34,800 nucleotides of DNA from Bacteroidales bacterium UBA3824 (GCA_002393195.1 DGIK01000209.1:1-34800); one strand, 5' to 3'. Counted from the stretch's first letter, positions 16,075 to 24,431 are shown. Notes: a model not told the origin generated them from the letters alone. A program made the numbers and translations.

Positions 16075-16929
16075 ATGGAAAATCTCGAATATCTCGTTGA
16101 CGACCTCATCAAGATTGCCATTGCCGAAGACCTCGGCGACGGCGACCATACGTCGCTCTCCACAATCCCCGCCGACGAACAGGGCGCGGCTCAGCTCATC
16201 ATCAAACAGGACGGCATCCTCGCCGGCATCTGGGTTGCCCTCAAAGTCTTCAATGCCGTTGACCCCGACCTCAAGGTTGAACTCTTTCTCAAGGACGGCG
16301 CACAGGTCAAGAAGGGCGACATCGCCTTCAAAGTCCGTGGCAAGGTCATCTCAATCTTGCAGGCAGAAAGGCTGGTGCTCAACTTCATGCAGAGGCTTAG
16401 CGGTGTTGCGACGCAGACCCACATCTACGCTTCCAAAATCGCCGACCTTCATACAAAGGTGCTCGACACGCGCAAGACCACGCCGGGCATGAGGCTCCTC
16501 GAAAAACAGGCTGTCAAGATAGGCGGCGGCGTAAATCACCGCATCGGCCTTTTCGACATGATTCTCATAAAGGACAACCATGTCGATTTTGCCGGCGGCA
16601 TCGAGAATGCAATCCGTGCGGCTCAAAACTATTGCAAGGCAAAGGGCAAGAATCTTGACATCGAGATCGAGACCCGCAACCTCGATGAAATCCGTCAGGC
16701 GATGGCTGTTGGCGGCATCCGCAGGATTATGCTCGACAACTTCGACGTTGAACAGACCCGCAAGGCTGTTGAACTCATCGGCGGCAAGTATGAAACTGAA
16801 TCCTCGGGCGGCATCACTCTCGACACCCTCCGCGACTACGCCATGACAGGCGTTGATTACATCTCCGTAGGCGCATTGACCCACCAAATCAAGAGCCTCG
16901 ACATGAGTTTGAAGGCGATTGAGGAGTAA
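16075..16929 (+). CDS. nadC: Nicotinate-nucleotide pyrophosphorylase (quinolinate phosphoribosyltransferase)
   Basis: NadC makes nicotinic acid mononucleotide, CO2 and pyrophosphate from quinolinate and PRPP, the third step of de novo NAD synthesis in the cytoplasm. The 284-residue chain has the complete family signature. The N-terminal AEDLGDGDHTS is present, then the AERLVLNFMQRLSGVAT helix and the PRPP/quinolinate-binding DTRKTTPGMRLLEKQAVKIGG segments. The HRIGLFDMILIKDNH block carries the conserved K and H. IEIETRN, MLDNF, ESSGGIT and DYISVGALTH complete the barrel. Length is normal. No nadA or nadB is next to it here. Codon use is GC-rich and looks native. Confidence 0.97.
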   Translation: MENLEYLVDDLIKIAIAEDLGDGDHTSLSTIPADEQGAAQLIIKQDGILAGIWVALKVFNAVDPDLKVELFLKDGAQVKKGDIAFKVRGKVISILQAERLVLNFMQRLSGVATQTHIYASKIADLHTKVLDTRKTTPGMRLLEKQAVKIGGGVNHRIGLFDMILIKDNHVDFAGGIENAIRAAQNYCKAKGKNLDIEIETRNLDEIRQAMAVGGIRRIMLDNFDVEQTRKAVELIGGKYETESSGGITLDTLRDYAMTGVDYISVGALTHQIKSLDMSLKAIEE

Positions 16930-16976
16930 ATTAACATTTTTTAGATTCATCTACACAATAATTTGCACACTATACT

Positions 16977-17005
16977 AACGAGCGGCACACAAAAACGCCC
17001 TCGTT
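16977..17005 (+). repeat. Stem-loop downstream of nadC
   Basis: AACGAGCGGC (16977-16986) pairs with GCCCTCGTT (16997-17005), with one bulged C and a ten-base A-rich loop. No T-run follows, so it is either a weak terminator or an mRNA end-protecting hairpin. The rest of 16930-17062 shows no gene. Confidence 0.5.
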
Positions 17006-17062
17006 GTACGTTATAATATAATTGCAATATTGTAGAACAAACTAATTTTGGAGGAAATTGAA

Positions 17063-18385
17063 ATGAAAACATTCATAAACACACTGAAGGGACTTGTAGC
17101 ATTTGCCGTTGTTGCGACCTCCTTCGGCTCCTGCACAATCCTTCTCGCGCCCACTGCACCGAGCGTCTATATCGACGACGTTTATGGCATGAGGCCTGCC
17201 GCACAGGTTGTTACAGTGCAGCGCACCACAGCCCCCGCAAACAACAATGCGGACAACTCGCAGGGCTACTCCGACAATTCGCAGGGGTATTCAGACACCG
17301 ATGTGTCGTCCTACGACAATAGCGGCGATACCTACGTTGACAACGGCAACGTAGAGGACATCATCATCGACGACAGCTACACGGCTCGTATCTACCGTTT
17401 CCACCGTCCGTCCTACTGCCGCAGCTACTACGATGTATCCATCATTGATCCTTGGTACAGCGACTGGTATTGGAGTTTTGGCTACCATTACTATTCACCC
17501 TACTGGTCATTCAGCTTTGGTATGCCTTACCACTATTCTTATTGGGGCACACCTTATTATGGATACTCTTGGTGGGGTTATCATCATCACTACTACTCGC
17601 CGTATTATTACAGCGACTATTACTACTCGCCCTACCACCACCACAGCCACTACTACCGTCATTTTGATGACTTCGACCGTTCATACGCCCGCACATACGA
17701 GCGCATTAACCGCAACAATGTGCCTTACTCCTACGGACATCGAGGTAGTAGTACAGGTAGTTACAACAGCCGTTATTACACAGGCAACAATGGCAGCAGT
17801 CATTCGAGCAGCCGTTCAGGTAGTGCAAACAACAACAATGGTCAGAGCAAGTCGCAGGGCAGCACGGCAGGCACTTCGAGCAGTCGTTCCGGCAATCATC
17901 AGACCGGCAGCTATTCTTCGTCGAGCCGTTCTTCTTCCAACAACAATGCAGCTACATCGTCCAGCAGTTCGTCGTCGCACAGGAGCGGCAGCTATTCGAG
18001 CAACGGTTCTTCCACCTCCAAGAGCAGCAACTCCTCTACGTCATCATCTTCTCGCAGCGGCAGCAGCAATTCTTCCCGTAGCGGCAGTTCGTCGTCCTAT
18101 TCTTCCACTCCGTCGTATAGCAGCGGCAGCAGCACATCTTCACGCAGCGGCAGCGGCTCTTCATCTCGCAGTGGCAGTTATTCGTCAGGCAGCAGCACTT
18201 CCAAGTCGTCGTCGAGCAGTAGTTCGTCTTATTCGGGCGGCAGCAGGAGTGGCAGCAGTTCGTCGGGACGTTCATCGAGCGGCAGCTATTCCTCGGGTTC
18301 TTCGAGCAGGGGCGGCAGTTCGTCGTCATCGAGCAGGGGCAGCAGTTCGTCTTCGAGCAGCCGTGGTGGTAGTAGCCATAGGTAA
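17063..18385 (+). CDS. Putative lipoprotein, Tyr/His-rich middle and Ser/Gly-rich low-complexity tail
   Basis: A 440-residue protein of unknown function, presumably exported. The ATG at 17063 is chosen over an upstream TTG (17048) because a clear GGAGG (17050-17054) sits eight bases before it, unusual for this genome. Residues 1-24 form a signal with a possible lipobox (TSFGSC, Cys24). About residues 60-90 hold a duplicated NSQGYSD. A segment of about 70 residues then is packed with Tyr, Trp and His (for example YWSFGYHYYSPYWS and WGYHHHYYSPYYYSDYYYS). The last 200 residues are almost only Ser, Gly, Arg, Thr and Asn. No enzymatic motif is visible. The His/Tyr block could bind metal or haem, and the tail could be a flexible surface linker. 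Both are guesses. A strong hairpin follows the stop. Confidence 0.75.
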   Translation: MKTFINTLKGLVAFAVVATSFGSCTILLAPTAPSVYIDDVYGMRPAAQVVTVQRTTAPANNNADNSQGYSDNSQGYSDTDVSSYDNSGDTYVDNGNVEDIIIDDSYTARIYRFHRPSYCRSYYDVSIIDPWYSDWYWSFGYHYYSPYWSFSFGMPYHYSYWGTPYYGYSWWGYHHHYYSPYYYSDYYYSPYHHHSHYYRHFDDFDRSYARTYERINRNNVPYSYGHRGSSTGSYNSRYYTGNNGSSHSSSRSGSANNNNGQSKSQGSTAGTSSSRSGNHQTGSYSSSSRSSSNNNAATSSSSSSSHRSGSYSSNGSSTSKSSNSSTSSSSRSGSSNSSRSGSSSSYSSTPSYSSGSSTSSRSGSGSSSRSGSYSSGSSTSKSSSSSSSSYSGGSRSGSSSSGRSSSGSYSSGSSSRGGSSSSSSRGSSSSSSSRGGSSHR

Positions 18386-18392
18386 ATATTCA

Positions 18393-18432
18393 TTTAACAA
18401 CGGAAGATATGAAAAATTCTTCCGTTGTTAAA
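18393..18432 (+). terminator. Strong inverted repeat after the Ser-rich gene
   Basis: A perfect 15-bp stem (18393-18407 with 18418-18432, core ACAACGGAAGA) with a ten-base loop, starting eight bases after the stop codon. The 3' side is followed by AAAATATAAT rather than a T-run, so termination efficiency on the plus strand is uncertain. It lies 33 bases before the next ATG. Confidence 0.6.
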
Positions 18433-18465
18433 AATATAATAAACAATTAAAGAAATAGAAAAGCT

Positions 18466-19959
18466 ATGAAAAAGTTTATAATTGCCGTTGGCTTTATGAT
18501 GTTGGCGATGGTGGTACAAGCGCAGAATGAATACGATGCTGTACGTTTTTCGCAGACATTTCAGCAAGGCACAGCGCGGTCGGCGGCGATGGGTGGTGCG
18601 TTTGGCGCACTTGGCGGCGACATTTCAGTTACTGCCATCAACCCAGCCGGCATGAGCATTTATCGTGGTGCGGATATTTGCCTTACCCCGATGGTTTACA
18701 ACAACACTGTAAAGTCCACCCTCAACGGACGTGATGACGAGGACAGCAAGTTTGGAATGAAATTCGCGAGCATTGGCATTGTGATGGGCAACGACCGTGT
18801 CAAGACCACTGGCTTTACCAATTTTGCTTGGGGCATCACTTATAATATGCTCAATGATTTCAGTGCAAACGAAAAGCTTGGAGCATTCAACTATTCAAGT
18901 TCAATGCTTGATGCTTGGCAAAGGCGGTCTAATGACAGGGATTTTAGTTATTTTACTAATGAACTTGCTTTGAGTTGCGATACTAACGATAATAGGTATA
19001 ATGCTCAATTGTTGAGGTGGGATGATTTTGGTGATAGGTGTTACTCTCCTCATGATGTGGAGTGGGATGATGGTGCGACAGGTGAATATGGAGAATATCA
19101 GAGTCGTTCTGTTACACAAAAAGGTGGCATTGGTACATGGGACTTTGCATTTTCGGGTGCTTACAATGACATTTTTTTCTTCGGTGCGTCTCTTGGTGTG
19201 CAACACGTTAGATATAAATACACATCGCATTATCATGAGGATGATAAGAATAATATTGCGCCATACCAATATTGGGATTTTATTGAAAAACGTAAAGTGA
19301 ACGGGAATGGTATCAATTTGAAAGTTGGATTAGTTGTGAAGCCAATTAATTTCTTGCGTTTTGGTGCAGCGTTCCATACTCCGACTGTATATACCCTTTC
19401 TGAAAAGTATGGTACTACGATTAAAGATCAATTTGATAACGGATTCTATGGGGAGGCAGAAAAAAAAGACAATGAGCCATACGAGTATACCCTTGCAACA
19501 CCTATGAAGGGGATTTTGTCTGCCGCGTTCATCGTTCCTGGATATGGTCTTGTAAGTTTCGATTATGAGTCTGTTAATTACACCAAAGCAAAGTTTCAAA
19601 TGGATGACTTTGACAATGACGATTTGTTGACTCAGAAGAATGATTACATCAAAGCCAAATTCCAGAAGACCAATAATTTCCGTGTAGGGTTGGAAGGTTT
19701 GGCAGGTCCTGTGTCCATTCGCGCAGGATACGCAATGTATGGCAATCCCTACAAGTTTGTCTCCGGCAACAAGCAGCGTCAGATACTCTCGTTTGGTCTT
19801 GGATTGAAGGGTTCGGAAGATTTTTACATCGACCTCACCGCCACTTATCACATCTATCAGACTGACGCGGTGCTTTACGAGTGGGCAGACCGGATGCAGA
19901 TGTATAATTATGACAACCGCTATTTGAATGTCTTGCTTACGGTTGGTGTAAGGCTGTAA
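18466..19959 (+). CDS. OmpP1/FadL/TodX-family outer-membrane porin
   Basis: A 497-residue predicted outer-membrane beta-barrel of the OmpP1/FadL/TodX family, which lets hydrophobic compounds such as fatty acids pass the outer membrane. In Bacteroidota such proteins are often labelled 'hemin receptor', without strong proof. A signal peptide is clear (MKKFIIAVGFMMLAMVVQAQ). The FadL-type N-terminal hatch follows: GTARSAAMGGAFGALGGD and AINPAGMSIYRG, containing the signature NPAG. Alternating beta strands continue to the C-terminal VLLTVGVRL. Base composition changes inside the gene: 18541-18600 has 37 G/C of 60 and 19201-19260 only 19 of 60, recovering to 27 of 60 at 19801-19860. This suggests an exchanged, loop-coding central segment. 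A terminator hairpin follows. Confidence 0.87.
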   Translation: MKKFIIAVGFMMLAMVVQAQNEYDAVRFSQTFQQGTARSAAMGGAFGALGGDISVTAINPAGMSIYRGADICLTPMVYNNTVKSTLNGRDDEDSKFGMKFASIGIVMGNDRVKTTGFTNFAWGITYNMLNDFSANEKLGAFNYSSSMLDAWQRRSNDRDFSYFTNELALSCDTNDNRYNAQLLRWDDFGDRCYSPHDVEWDDGATGEYGEYQSRSVTQKGGIGTWDFAFSGAYNDIFFFGASLGVQHVRYKYTSHYHEDDKNNIAPYQYWDFIEKRKVNGNGINLKVGLVVKPINFLRFGAAFHTPTVYTLSEKYGTTIKDQFDNGFYGEAEKKDNEPYEYTLATPMKGILSAAFIVPGYGLVSFDYESVNYTKAKFQMDDFDNDDLLTQKNDYIKAKFQKTNNFRVGLEGLAGPVSIRAGYAMYGNPYKFVSGNKQRQILSFGLGLKGSEDFYIDLTATYHIYQTDAVLYEWADRMQMYNYDNRYLNVLLTVGVRL

Positions 19960-19987
19960 AAAATTGGTTGAGTTTTTTTATAATATT

Positions 19988-20026
19988 CTACGTGGTTTTA
20001 TGTTGCATAAAGCCACGTAGGTTTTT
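19988..20026 (+). terminator. Rho-independent terminator after the FadL-like gene
   Basis: CTACGTGGTTTTATG (19988-20002) pairs with CATAAAGCCACGTAG (20006-20020) over 15 bp with a single wobble and a three-base loop. A short T-run follows at 20022-20026. It lies only 19 bases before the nucleotidyltransferase ATG. Confidence 0.85.
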
Positions 20027-20044
20027 GAATATTAGGTGTTTGAT

Positions 20045-20359
20045 ATGAGAAGAACGGACATTGTAGAAAAGATTAGCAAGACCATCCATCGGGAGGAGCC
20101 TGATTCTTTGGCGATTCTCTATGGGTCGGAGGCGCGTGGCGATGCCCGCAGTGACAGTGATATTGATGTGTTGATTTTGCTCGATGGCGACAGACGTGAT
20201 TTGAAACGTGAGGACAGGCTTTCGGGTAAACTATACGAAATTGAACTTGAAAGCGGCGTTGTCATTAGTCCTCTGATTATGCTTCGCAAACAGTGGGAGA
20301 AACGACCGTTCAAGACGCCTTTTTATGTCAATGTTGTTAATGAGGGGGTAAGGATATGA
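20045..20359 (+). CDS. MNT-domain nucleotidyltransferase (antitoxin of a HEPN/MNT pair)
   Basis: A 104-residue minimal nucleotidyltransferase. The signature is GSEARGDARSDSDIDV: GS at 27-28 and the metal-binding D39 and D41. In HEPN/MNT toxin-antitoxin pairs the MNT protein can neutralise the HEPN toxin by AMPylation, and the intact GS and DxD suggest this activity is possible. The ATG at 20045 is preferred; an in-frame GTG lies three codons earlier. The stop overlaps the ATG of the HEPN gene by four bases (ATGA at 20356-20359), so translation is coupled. No clear promoter is seen between the upstream terminator and the start, which may mean that the pair relies on read-through or an atypical promoter. 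Confidence 0.85.
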   Translation: MRRTDIVEKISKTIHREEPDSLAILYGSEARGDARSDSDIDVLILLDGDRRDLKREDRLSGKLYEIELESGVVISPLIMLRKQWEKRPFKTPFYVNVVNEGVRI

Positions 20360-20760
20360 AAGAAACACTTGATGACCAGAGCCGCGCCGAACTTGTAAAA
20401 TATCGGATAAGCCGTGCAGATGAAACTATAAAAGAAGCTATGCTCCTGACAAATGAAGGTTATTATAATGCAGCAATCAACAGGTTGTATTATGCGTGTT
20501 TTTATGCAGTTCAGGCTTTGTTGGTTAAAAACGGAATTTCATCTGCCTCTCATGCCGGAGTTAAGACAATGTTAAGTCTGAATTTTGTGTCAAAAGGCTT
20601 GTTAGATGTGGAATATGGCAAAACTTTCAGTCGGTTGTTTGAAATAAGGCATAGTGGAGATTATGATGATTTTGCGTATTGTGACCAGTCGATGACCGAC
20701 GAATATACTCCCAAAGCCGTTGATTTTATCAACCAAATAAAAGAATTGTTGTATAAATAA
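20356..20760 (+). CDS. HEPN-domain protein (putative RNase toxin)
   Basis: A 134-residue HEPN protein, mostly helical. The family block YYNAAINRLYYACFYAVQALL (residues 36-56) is typical. The R-x4-6-H motif, needed for RNase activity in active HEPN toxins, is found as RLFEIRH (R93-x5-H99), followed by SGDYDDF. Together with the upstream MNT gene it forms a HEPN/MNT two-gene module. Some such modules in this subclass act as toxin-antitoxin systems, but others may serve different roles, so 'toxin' is inference. The gene is followed by a strong terminator (20789-20825). Confidence 0.83.
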   Translation: MKETLDDQSRAELVKYRISRADETIKEAMLLTNEGYYNAAINRLYYACFYAVQALLVKNGISSASHAGVKTMLSLNFVSKGLLDVEYGKTFSRLFEIRHSGDYDDFAYCDQSMTDEYTPKAVDFINQIKELLYK

Positions 20761-20766
20761 AACAAG

Positions 20767-20780
20767 AAATTGCGCAATTT
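20767..20780. repeat. Perfect 14-bp palindrome downstream of the HEPN gene
   Basis: AAATTGCGCAATTT, directly after the stop codon. Its halves resemble the arm ends (AAATTG and CAATTT) of the 33-bp repeats at 5513-5743. Confidence 0.55.
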
Positions 20781-20788
20781 AATACGTT

Positions 20789-20825
20789 GCCAAATCTTTT
20801 TTGAAAAAAAGGTTTGGCTTTTTTT
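20789..20825 (+). terminator. Rho-independent terminator of the MNT/HEPN operon
   Basis: GCCAAATCTTTTTT (20789-20802) pairs with AAAAAAGGTTTGGC (20805-20818), with one wobble and a very short loop. It is followed by T-run 20819-20825. It ends 85 bases before the sensor gene; I saw no consensus promoter in that gap. Confidence 0.85.
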
Positions 20826-20910
20826 GTTTATTTACGCGAATTGATGTAATTTTATAGCGTGGAAAATAGGCACAAAGATTGCATTAAAAGTAAGAAAAAA
20901 TACTTGCGAA

Positions 20911-23265
20911 ATGAAACTAAAATTACAGTCAAAACTACTGATATACATACTTTCGGTGGCATTTGTGGTATTCCTGTTGTCGATAGGATACATCAATTAC
21001 AGGTCGAGCAGTGTTACCGAGATGTCGCTTACGCGTGCACTCCTCGAGACGCAGAAAAGTTCTGCCATCAAGATAAAGACCGCCATCGACTGTGACGTAA
21101 GCGCGCTCAAATCGCTTGCCGCGTCTATCTCCGGCACCGACGAACTTAGCGACGAGCAGAAGCTCCGCGTGTACAAGACGGCTGTGGGCAAGTTTCTCGA
21201 CGACAATTTAACTTTCTCGTCATTGAGCATTTCCTGGGAGTTGGGCGTCATCAATCCTGCGTGGACCAAGGCGTATGGACGCCGAGTGTACAAATTTGAG
21301 AGGGGCGACGGCGGTCTCAGGGTCGTGGTGTCCAATGTCAATCTTGAAGGCGACGATTTTGCCAGCGATTATTACCGTGTGAAGGTAAACGGTCGCGATA
21401 TGATAACGGGCATCGTGAGCAACGACACTGAAAATCCCAATGTGCGCCCGATTTACAAATCTTCGATATTGATACCTGTATTCGACGCCGAAAATACATT
21501 CTGCGCCCTTGTGAGTGCTGATTTGGAGTCTGACTTCTTTCATCAGGCAGTCAAAAATGCCGCAGGGTACAGGAGTTTTGCATCGTTTCTCATCACAGAC
21601 GAAGGTAATTTTGCTGGCATGACCAATAGCGGCGATTTTGCGGATGGGAGCGATGTATTGCGTATAATATCGCGTTCATTTTACGATATTCGCACCAAGA
21701 TAGATTCGTCAGGATTTGCCAACTATCCCGTCGTGGATTCCACTGGACGCGAGTTGAGGGTGTGCGGCGTCAATATAGAAGACAATATTTTCAATTCGAG
21801 TTGGATGCTCGTGTCTGCAATTGAGGAGGATCTCATCAGCCGTCAGCACACATCACAGACAATGGTTTCGATATTTGTGTTGATGTTGGGCATCATCATT
21901 ATTGGGCTTGTGTTTTATCATCAGACATCCAATCTCTCGCGTTTCCTTGACAAGTCGGGTAGCGTGCTTGAACTTTTGGCGCATGGCAATATCAAGGATG
22001 CCGACGATATGGAACATGAAAACATTGTGGAGCTCGATACGATATCATCTTCGCTCAACAATTTGAAAGCGGGTCTCGATCGCGCCGTGGATTTTGCCGA
22101 GGAAATCGGACGTGGCAACCTCACATCCACATTCTCCGCGCTAAGCAACAAGGACGAACTTGGCATATCGCTCCTAAGTATGCGCGACAGCCTCGTAAAG
22201 GCCAACAAGGAGGCTACTGAGCGTCAAGAACTCGACCGCAAGCAAAACTGGATTACGGAAGGCGCGGCAAAGTTTGGCGACATTCTCCGCGAGTACAACA
22301 ACGACATGTACGACTTCTCCTTCAATATTATCAGCAATCTTGTTAAGTATGTGGGAGCCAATCAGGGTGGTCTTTTCGTTATCAACGACGACAATAAGGA
22401 CGACATCTACTTTGAACTTGCCGCTGGATACGCCTACGACATCCGCAAGATTTTGAAGAAGACCGTAAAACCAGGCGTCGGACTTGTGGGACGTTGCATC
22501 CTCGAATCGGAGAGCATCTACATCAGCAATCTTCCCGAAGACTACATCAACATCACTTCTGGCCTCGGCGAAAAGAGTCCGCAGAGGTTGTTGATTGTAC
22601 CTTTCAAATTCAACAATCAAATCTACGCCGTGGCGGAGATTGCGTCCTTCAATGAGATCGAACCTTACAAACAGCAGTTTGTGGAGGAGGTGGGCAATAG
22701 TATCGCGTCCACGATTGCAACAGTGAAAATCAACATCCGCACCAACAAACTCCTCCAGGAACTCAAGGTGCAGTCGGAGGAGCTCTCGTCTCAGGAAGAG
22801 GAGATGCGCCAGAATATGGAAGTGATGAAATCTTCGCAGGAGGAGATGTCGCACAAGGTTGACGAATGGGGACAGACCGTAGAATCGCTCAATCAGTTGA
22901 TAATGCTTGTGGAATTTGCATCCAATGGCAAGTACCTGAATATCAACTCCAAGGTGCTTGAGTTCTTTAAGAAGGAAAAACCGCTTGTAATCAACGGAGT
23001 AACACCGCTGTACGAGACCATCCATACGAGCGAAAGAACCGATACCGACGAATTTTGGCTCCAGATTAGACTTGGCAGGCAGAAGGTGGTCTCCAAGACT
23101 GTGTCGGTGGATGGCATCCACTACAACATCATCGAGACATACAACCCCGTGCAAAATTATTACGGAAAGATATACAAGGCGATTTGCCTTATAGATGTTA
23201 AAGATGAAGGCGTGCTCAAGAAAGAAGACGCCTCGTCCAATAATTCCGAGGGCGAATGGTTTTAG
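20911..23265 (+). CDS. Membrane sensor protein: Cache-like, HAMP, GAF, coiled coil, PAS-like; no output domain
   Basis: A 784-residue membrane receptor. A helix at 10-29 anchors it, followed by a periplasmic double-Cache-like domain (about 35-310) with ISWELGVINPAW and the later FDAENTFCALVSADL strand. The second membrane helix is at 317-337, a HAMP-type region spans 338-430, and a GAF domain lies at about 465-605 (GANQGGLFVIND, then PGVGLVGRCI and LLIVPFKFNNQIYAVAEIA). A coiled coil (608-650, EELSSQEEEMRQ) leads to a last PAS-like segment (about 655-765). No histidine-kinase, GGDEF, MCP or phosphatase domain is present. It probably signals through a partner, perhaps one of the SpoIIE proteins of this region. 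The acyltransferase gene starts inside its last ten bases. Confidence 0.83.
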   Translation: MKLKLQSKLLIYILSVAFVVFLLSIGYINYRSSSVTEMSLTRALLETQKSSAIKIKTAIDCDVSALKSLAASISGTDELSDEQKLRVYKTAVGKFLDDNLTFSSLSISWELGVINPAWTKAYGRRVYKFERGDGGLRVVVSNVNLEGDDFASDYYRVKVNGRDMITGIVSNDTENPNVRPIYKSSILIPVFDAENTFCALVSADLESDFFHQAVKNAAGYRSFASFLITDEGNFAGMTNSGDFADGSDVLRIISRSFYDIRTKIDSSGFANYPVVDSTGRELRVCGVNIEDNIFNSSWMLVSAIEEDLISRQHTSQTMVSIFVLMLGIIIIGLVFYHQTSNLSRFLDKSGSVLELLAHGNIKDADDMEHENIVELDTISSSLNNLKAGLDRAVDFAEEIGRGNLTSTFSALSNKDELGISLLSMRDSLVKANKEATERQELDRKQNWITEGAAKFGDILREYNNDMYDFSFNIISNLVKYVGANQGGLFVINDDNKDDIYFELAAGYAYDIRKILKKTVKPGVGLVGRCILESESIYISNLPEDYINITSGLGEKSPQRLLIVPFKFNNQIYAVAEIASFNEIEPYKQQFVEEVGNSIASTIATVKINIRTNKLLQELKVQSEELSSQEEEMRQNMEVMKSSQEEMSHKVDEWGQTVESLNQLIMLVEFASNGKYLNINSKVLEFFKKEKPLVINGVTPLYETIHTSERTDTDEFWLQIRLGRQKVVSKTVSVDGIHYNIIETYNPVQNYYGKIYKAICLIDVKDEGVLKKEDASSNNSEGEWF

Positions 23266-24431
23266 ATAAATCGCAGGATAATAATGGCCAGTCATATCGC
23301 AACCGCCTTGTAATTAGCGAGGAGCAAATTGAAAACAATCGCGAGGAATACAAGCGTCATTTTTCGTTGCCGTATATGGAGGCTTTTTGCCGGCATGTGC
23401 TAAATCATATTAGCGATGTTTGGTACAGACCGAGGTTTGTGGGTTTTGACAATCTGCCGCCGCGCAACAATCCTGCCGCCCCGCTCATCTTTGCCACCAA
23501 CCATTCTGGCATGGCTTTCCCGTGGGATGCTATTATTTTCATCTCGCAGATTGCGGCGCGTGAGATGCCGATGCACGACGGCATCAGGGCTTTGATTTCT
23601 CCGATGCTCACCAAATATCCCTACATGTGTCCCTTCCTGATTGACGACCTTTGGTTTAAGGCGGGGTGCATCAATGCCACTTTGCTCAATTTTGAGACCG
23701 CAATGAGCCTCAATGAGAGCAATGTTTTGATATTTCCAGAGGGCATCGACGGCATTGGCAAGGGCTTCGACAAGAGGTATCAGTTGCAGCCGTTCAAGAC
23801 CTCGTTTCTCAGGATGAGCATCCGCTATAAGACAGACATTATACCTTTTATGACTGTCAACGGCGAATACAACAATCCAATTGCGTACAATTGGAAACCG
23901 CTCACAAAACTTGTGAGAAAATTTGGAATGCCGTTTTTTCCGTTGGGAGTGCTGGCGTGTCTTGCGGCGTTTCAGCCGTGGATTTTCTACATATCGTTGC
24001 CGTCGCGCCTTACCTTTGTCATCGGTGAACCAATTCACGTATATGAAATGGTTGACAAGCCATACGAGCAACTCACGCAGCAGGAATTGAAGGTGTTAGG
24101 CGAAAAAATCCGTCAGCAGTGGCAGCAGCAACTTCTCGACGCCCGTAAGACCTACGGCAAAAAATATTATGACATTCGCTCGCTTTTGAAGGCTATGTGG
24201 CGGCACAAGAGATATTTCCTAAGGTATTTTCCGCCGTTTTGGCCATTTGTGATGACGTATTTTGATGTTAATTATGATGCTAATATTGGCGACGAAAGTC
24301 TCCGCATTACTTTGCGCAAATGCCTGAAAACCATCATAAAACGTCCGTGGGTATTGGCGATGTATATGCCTATATTGGGCTGGGTGATTATCGCGCTGAG
24401 AAGTTGGTGGAAGATGAGGCACCGTTCTTAA
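23256..24431 (+). CDS. Lysophospholipid acyltransferase (LPLAT/PlsC-like)
   Basis: A 391-residue acyltransferase of the PlsC-like superfamily, which esterifies lysophospholipids or related lipids. The catalytic block is NHSGMAFPWD (H83, D91), a wider spacing than the usual H-x4-D but like the NHSG-x-x-P-x-D form of some acyltransferase subgroups. The phosphate-binding block is FPEGIDG (160-166). A hydrophobic stretch around residues 225-250 (FFPLGVLACLAAFQPWIFYI) and another near the C-terminus may associate with the membrane. The chain is longer than E. coli PlsC (245 residues). Its ATG overlaps the upstream sensor gene by ten bases, which implies joint expression and perhaps a link between envelope lipids and sensing. 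It converges on a SpoIIE gene 25 bases away. Confidence 0.82.
   Translation: MVLDKSQDNNGQSYRNRLVISEEQIENNREEYKRHFSLPYMEAFCRHVLNHISDVWYRPRFVGFDNLPPRNNPAAPLIFATNHSGMAFPWDAIIFISQIAAREMPMHDGIRALISPMLTKYPYMCPFLIDDLWFKAGCINATLLNFETAMSLNESNVLIFPEGIDGIGKGFDKRYQLQPFKTSFLRMSIRYKTDIIPFMTVNGEYNNPIAYNWKPLTKLVRKFGMPFFPLGVLACLAAFQPWIFYISLPSRLTFVIGEPIHVYEMVDKPYEQLTQQELKVLGEKIRQQWQQQLLDARKTYGKKYYDIRSLLKAMWRHKRYFLRYFPPFWPFVMTYFDVNYDANIGDESLRITLRKCLKTIIKRPWVLAMYMPILGWVIIALRSWWKMRHRS

Noticed and set aside
17048..17062. TTG start upstream of the Ser-rich gene
   Set aside because: It would include the GGAGG ribosome site within the coding region and bury the signal peptide; ATG at 17063 is better.
17433..18431. 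Plus-strand reading frame of 332 codons overlapping the Ser-rich gene
   Set aside because: Shadow produced by the repetitive Ser codons in another frame (Ala/Arg/Val-rich). The chosen frame has a signal peptide and Shine-Dalgarno.
22174..23295. Minus-strand reading frame of 373 codons opposite the HAMP-GAF sensor
   Set aside because: It lies fully opposite conserved GAF and coiled-coil coding sequence, and its product is composed of His/Leu/Arg-rich noise.
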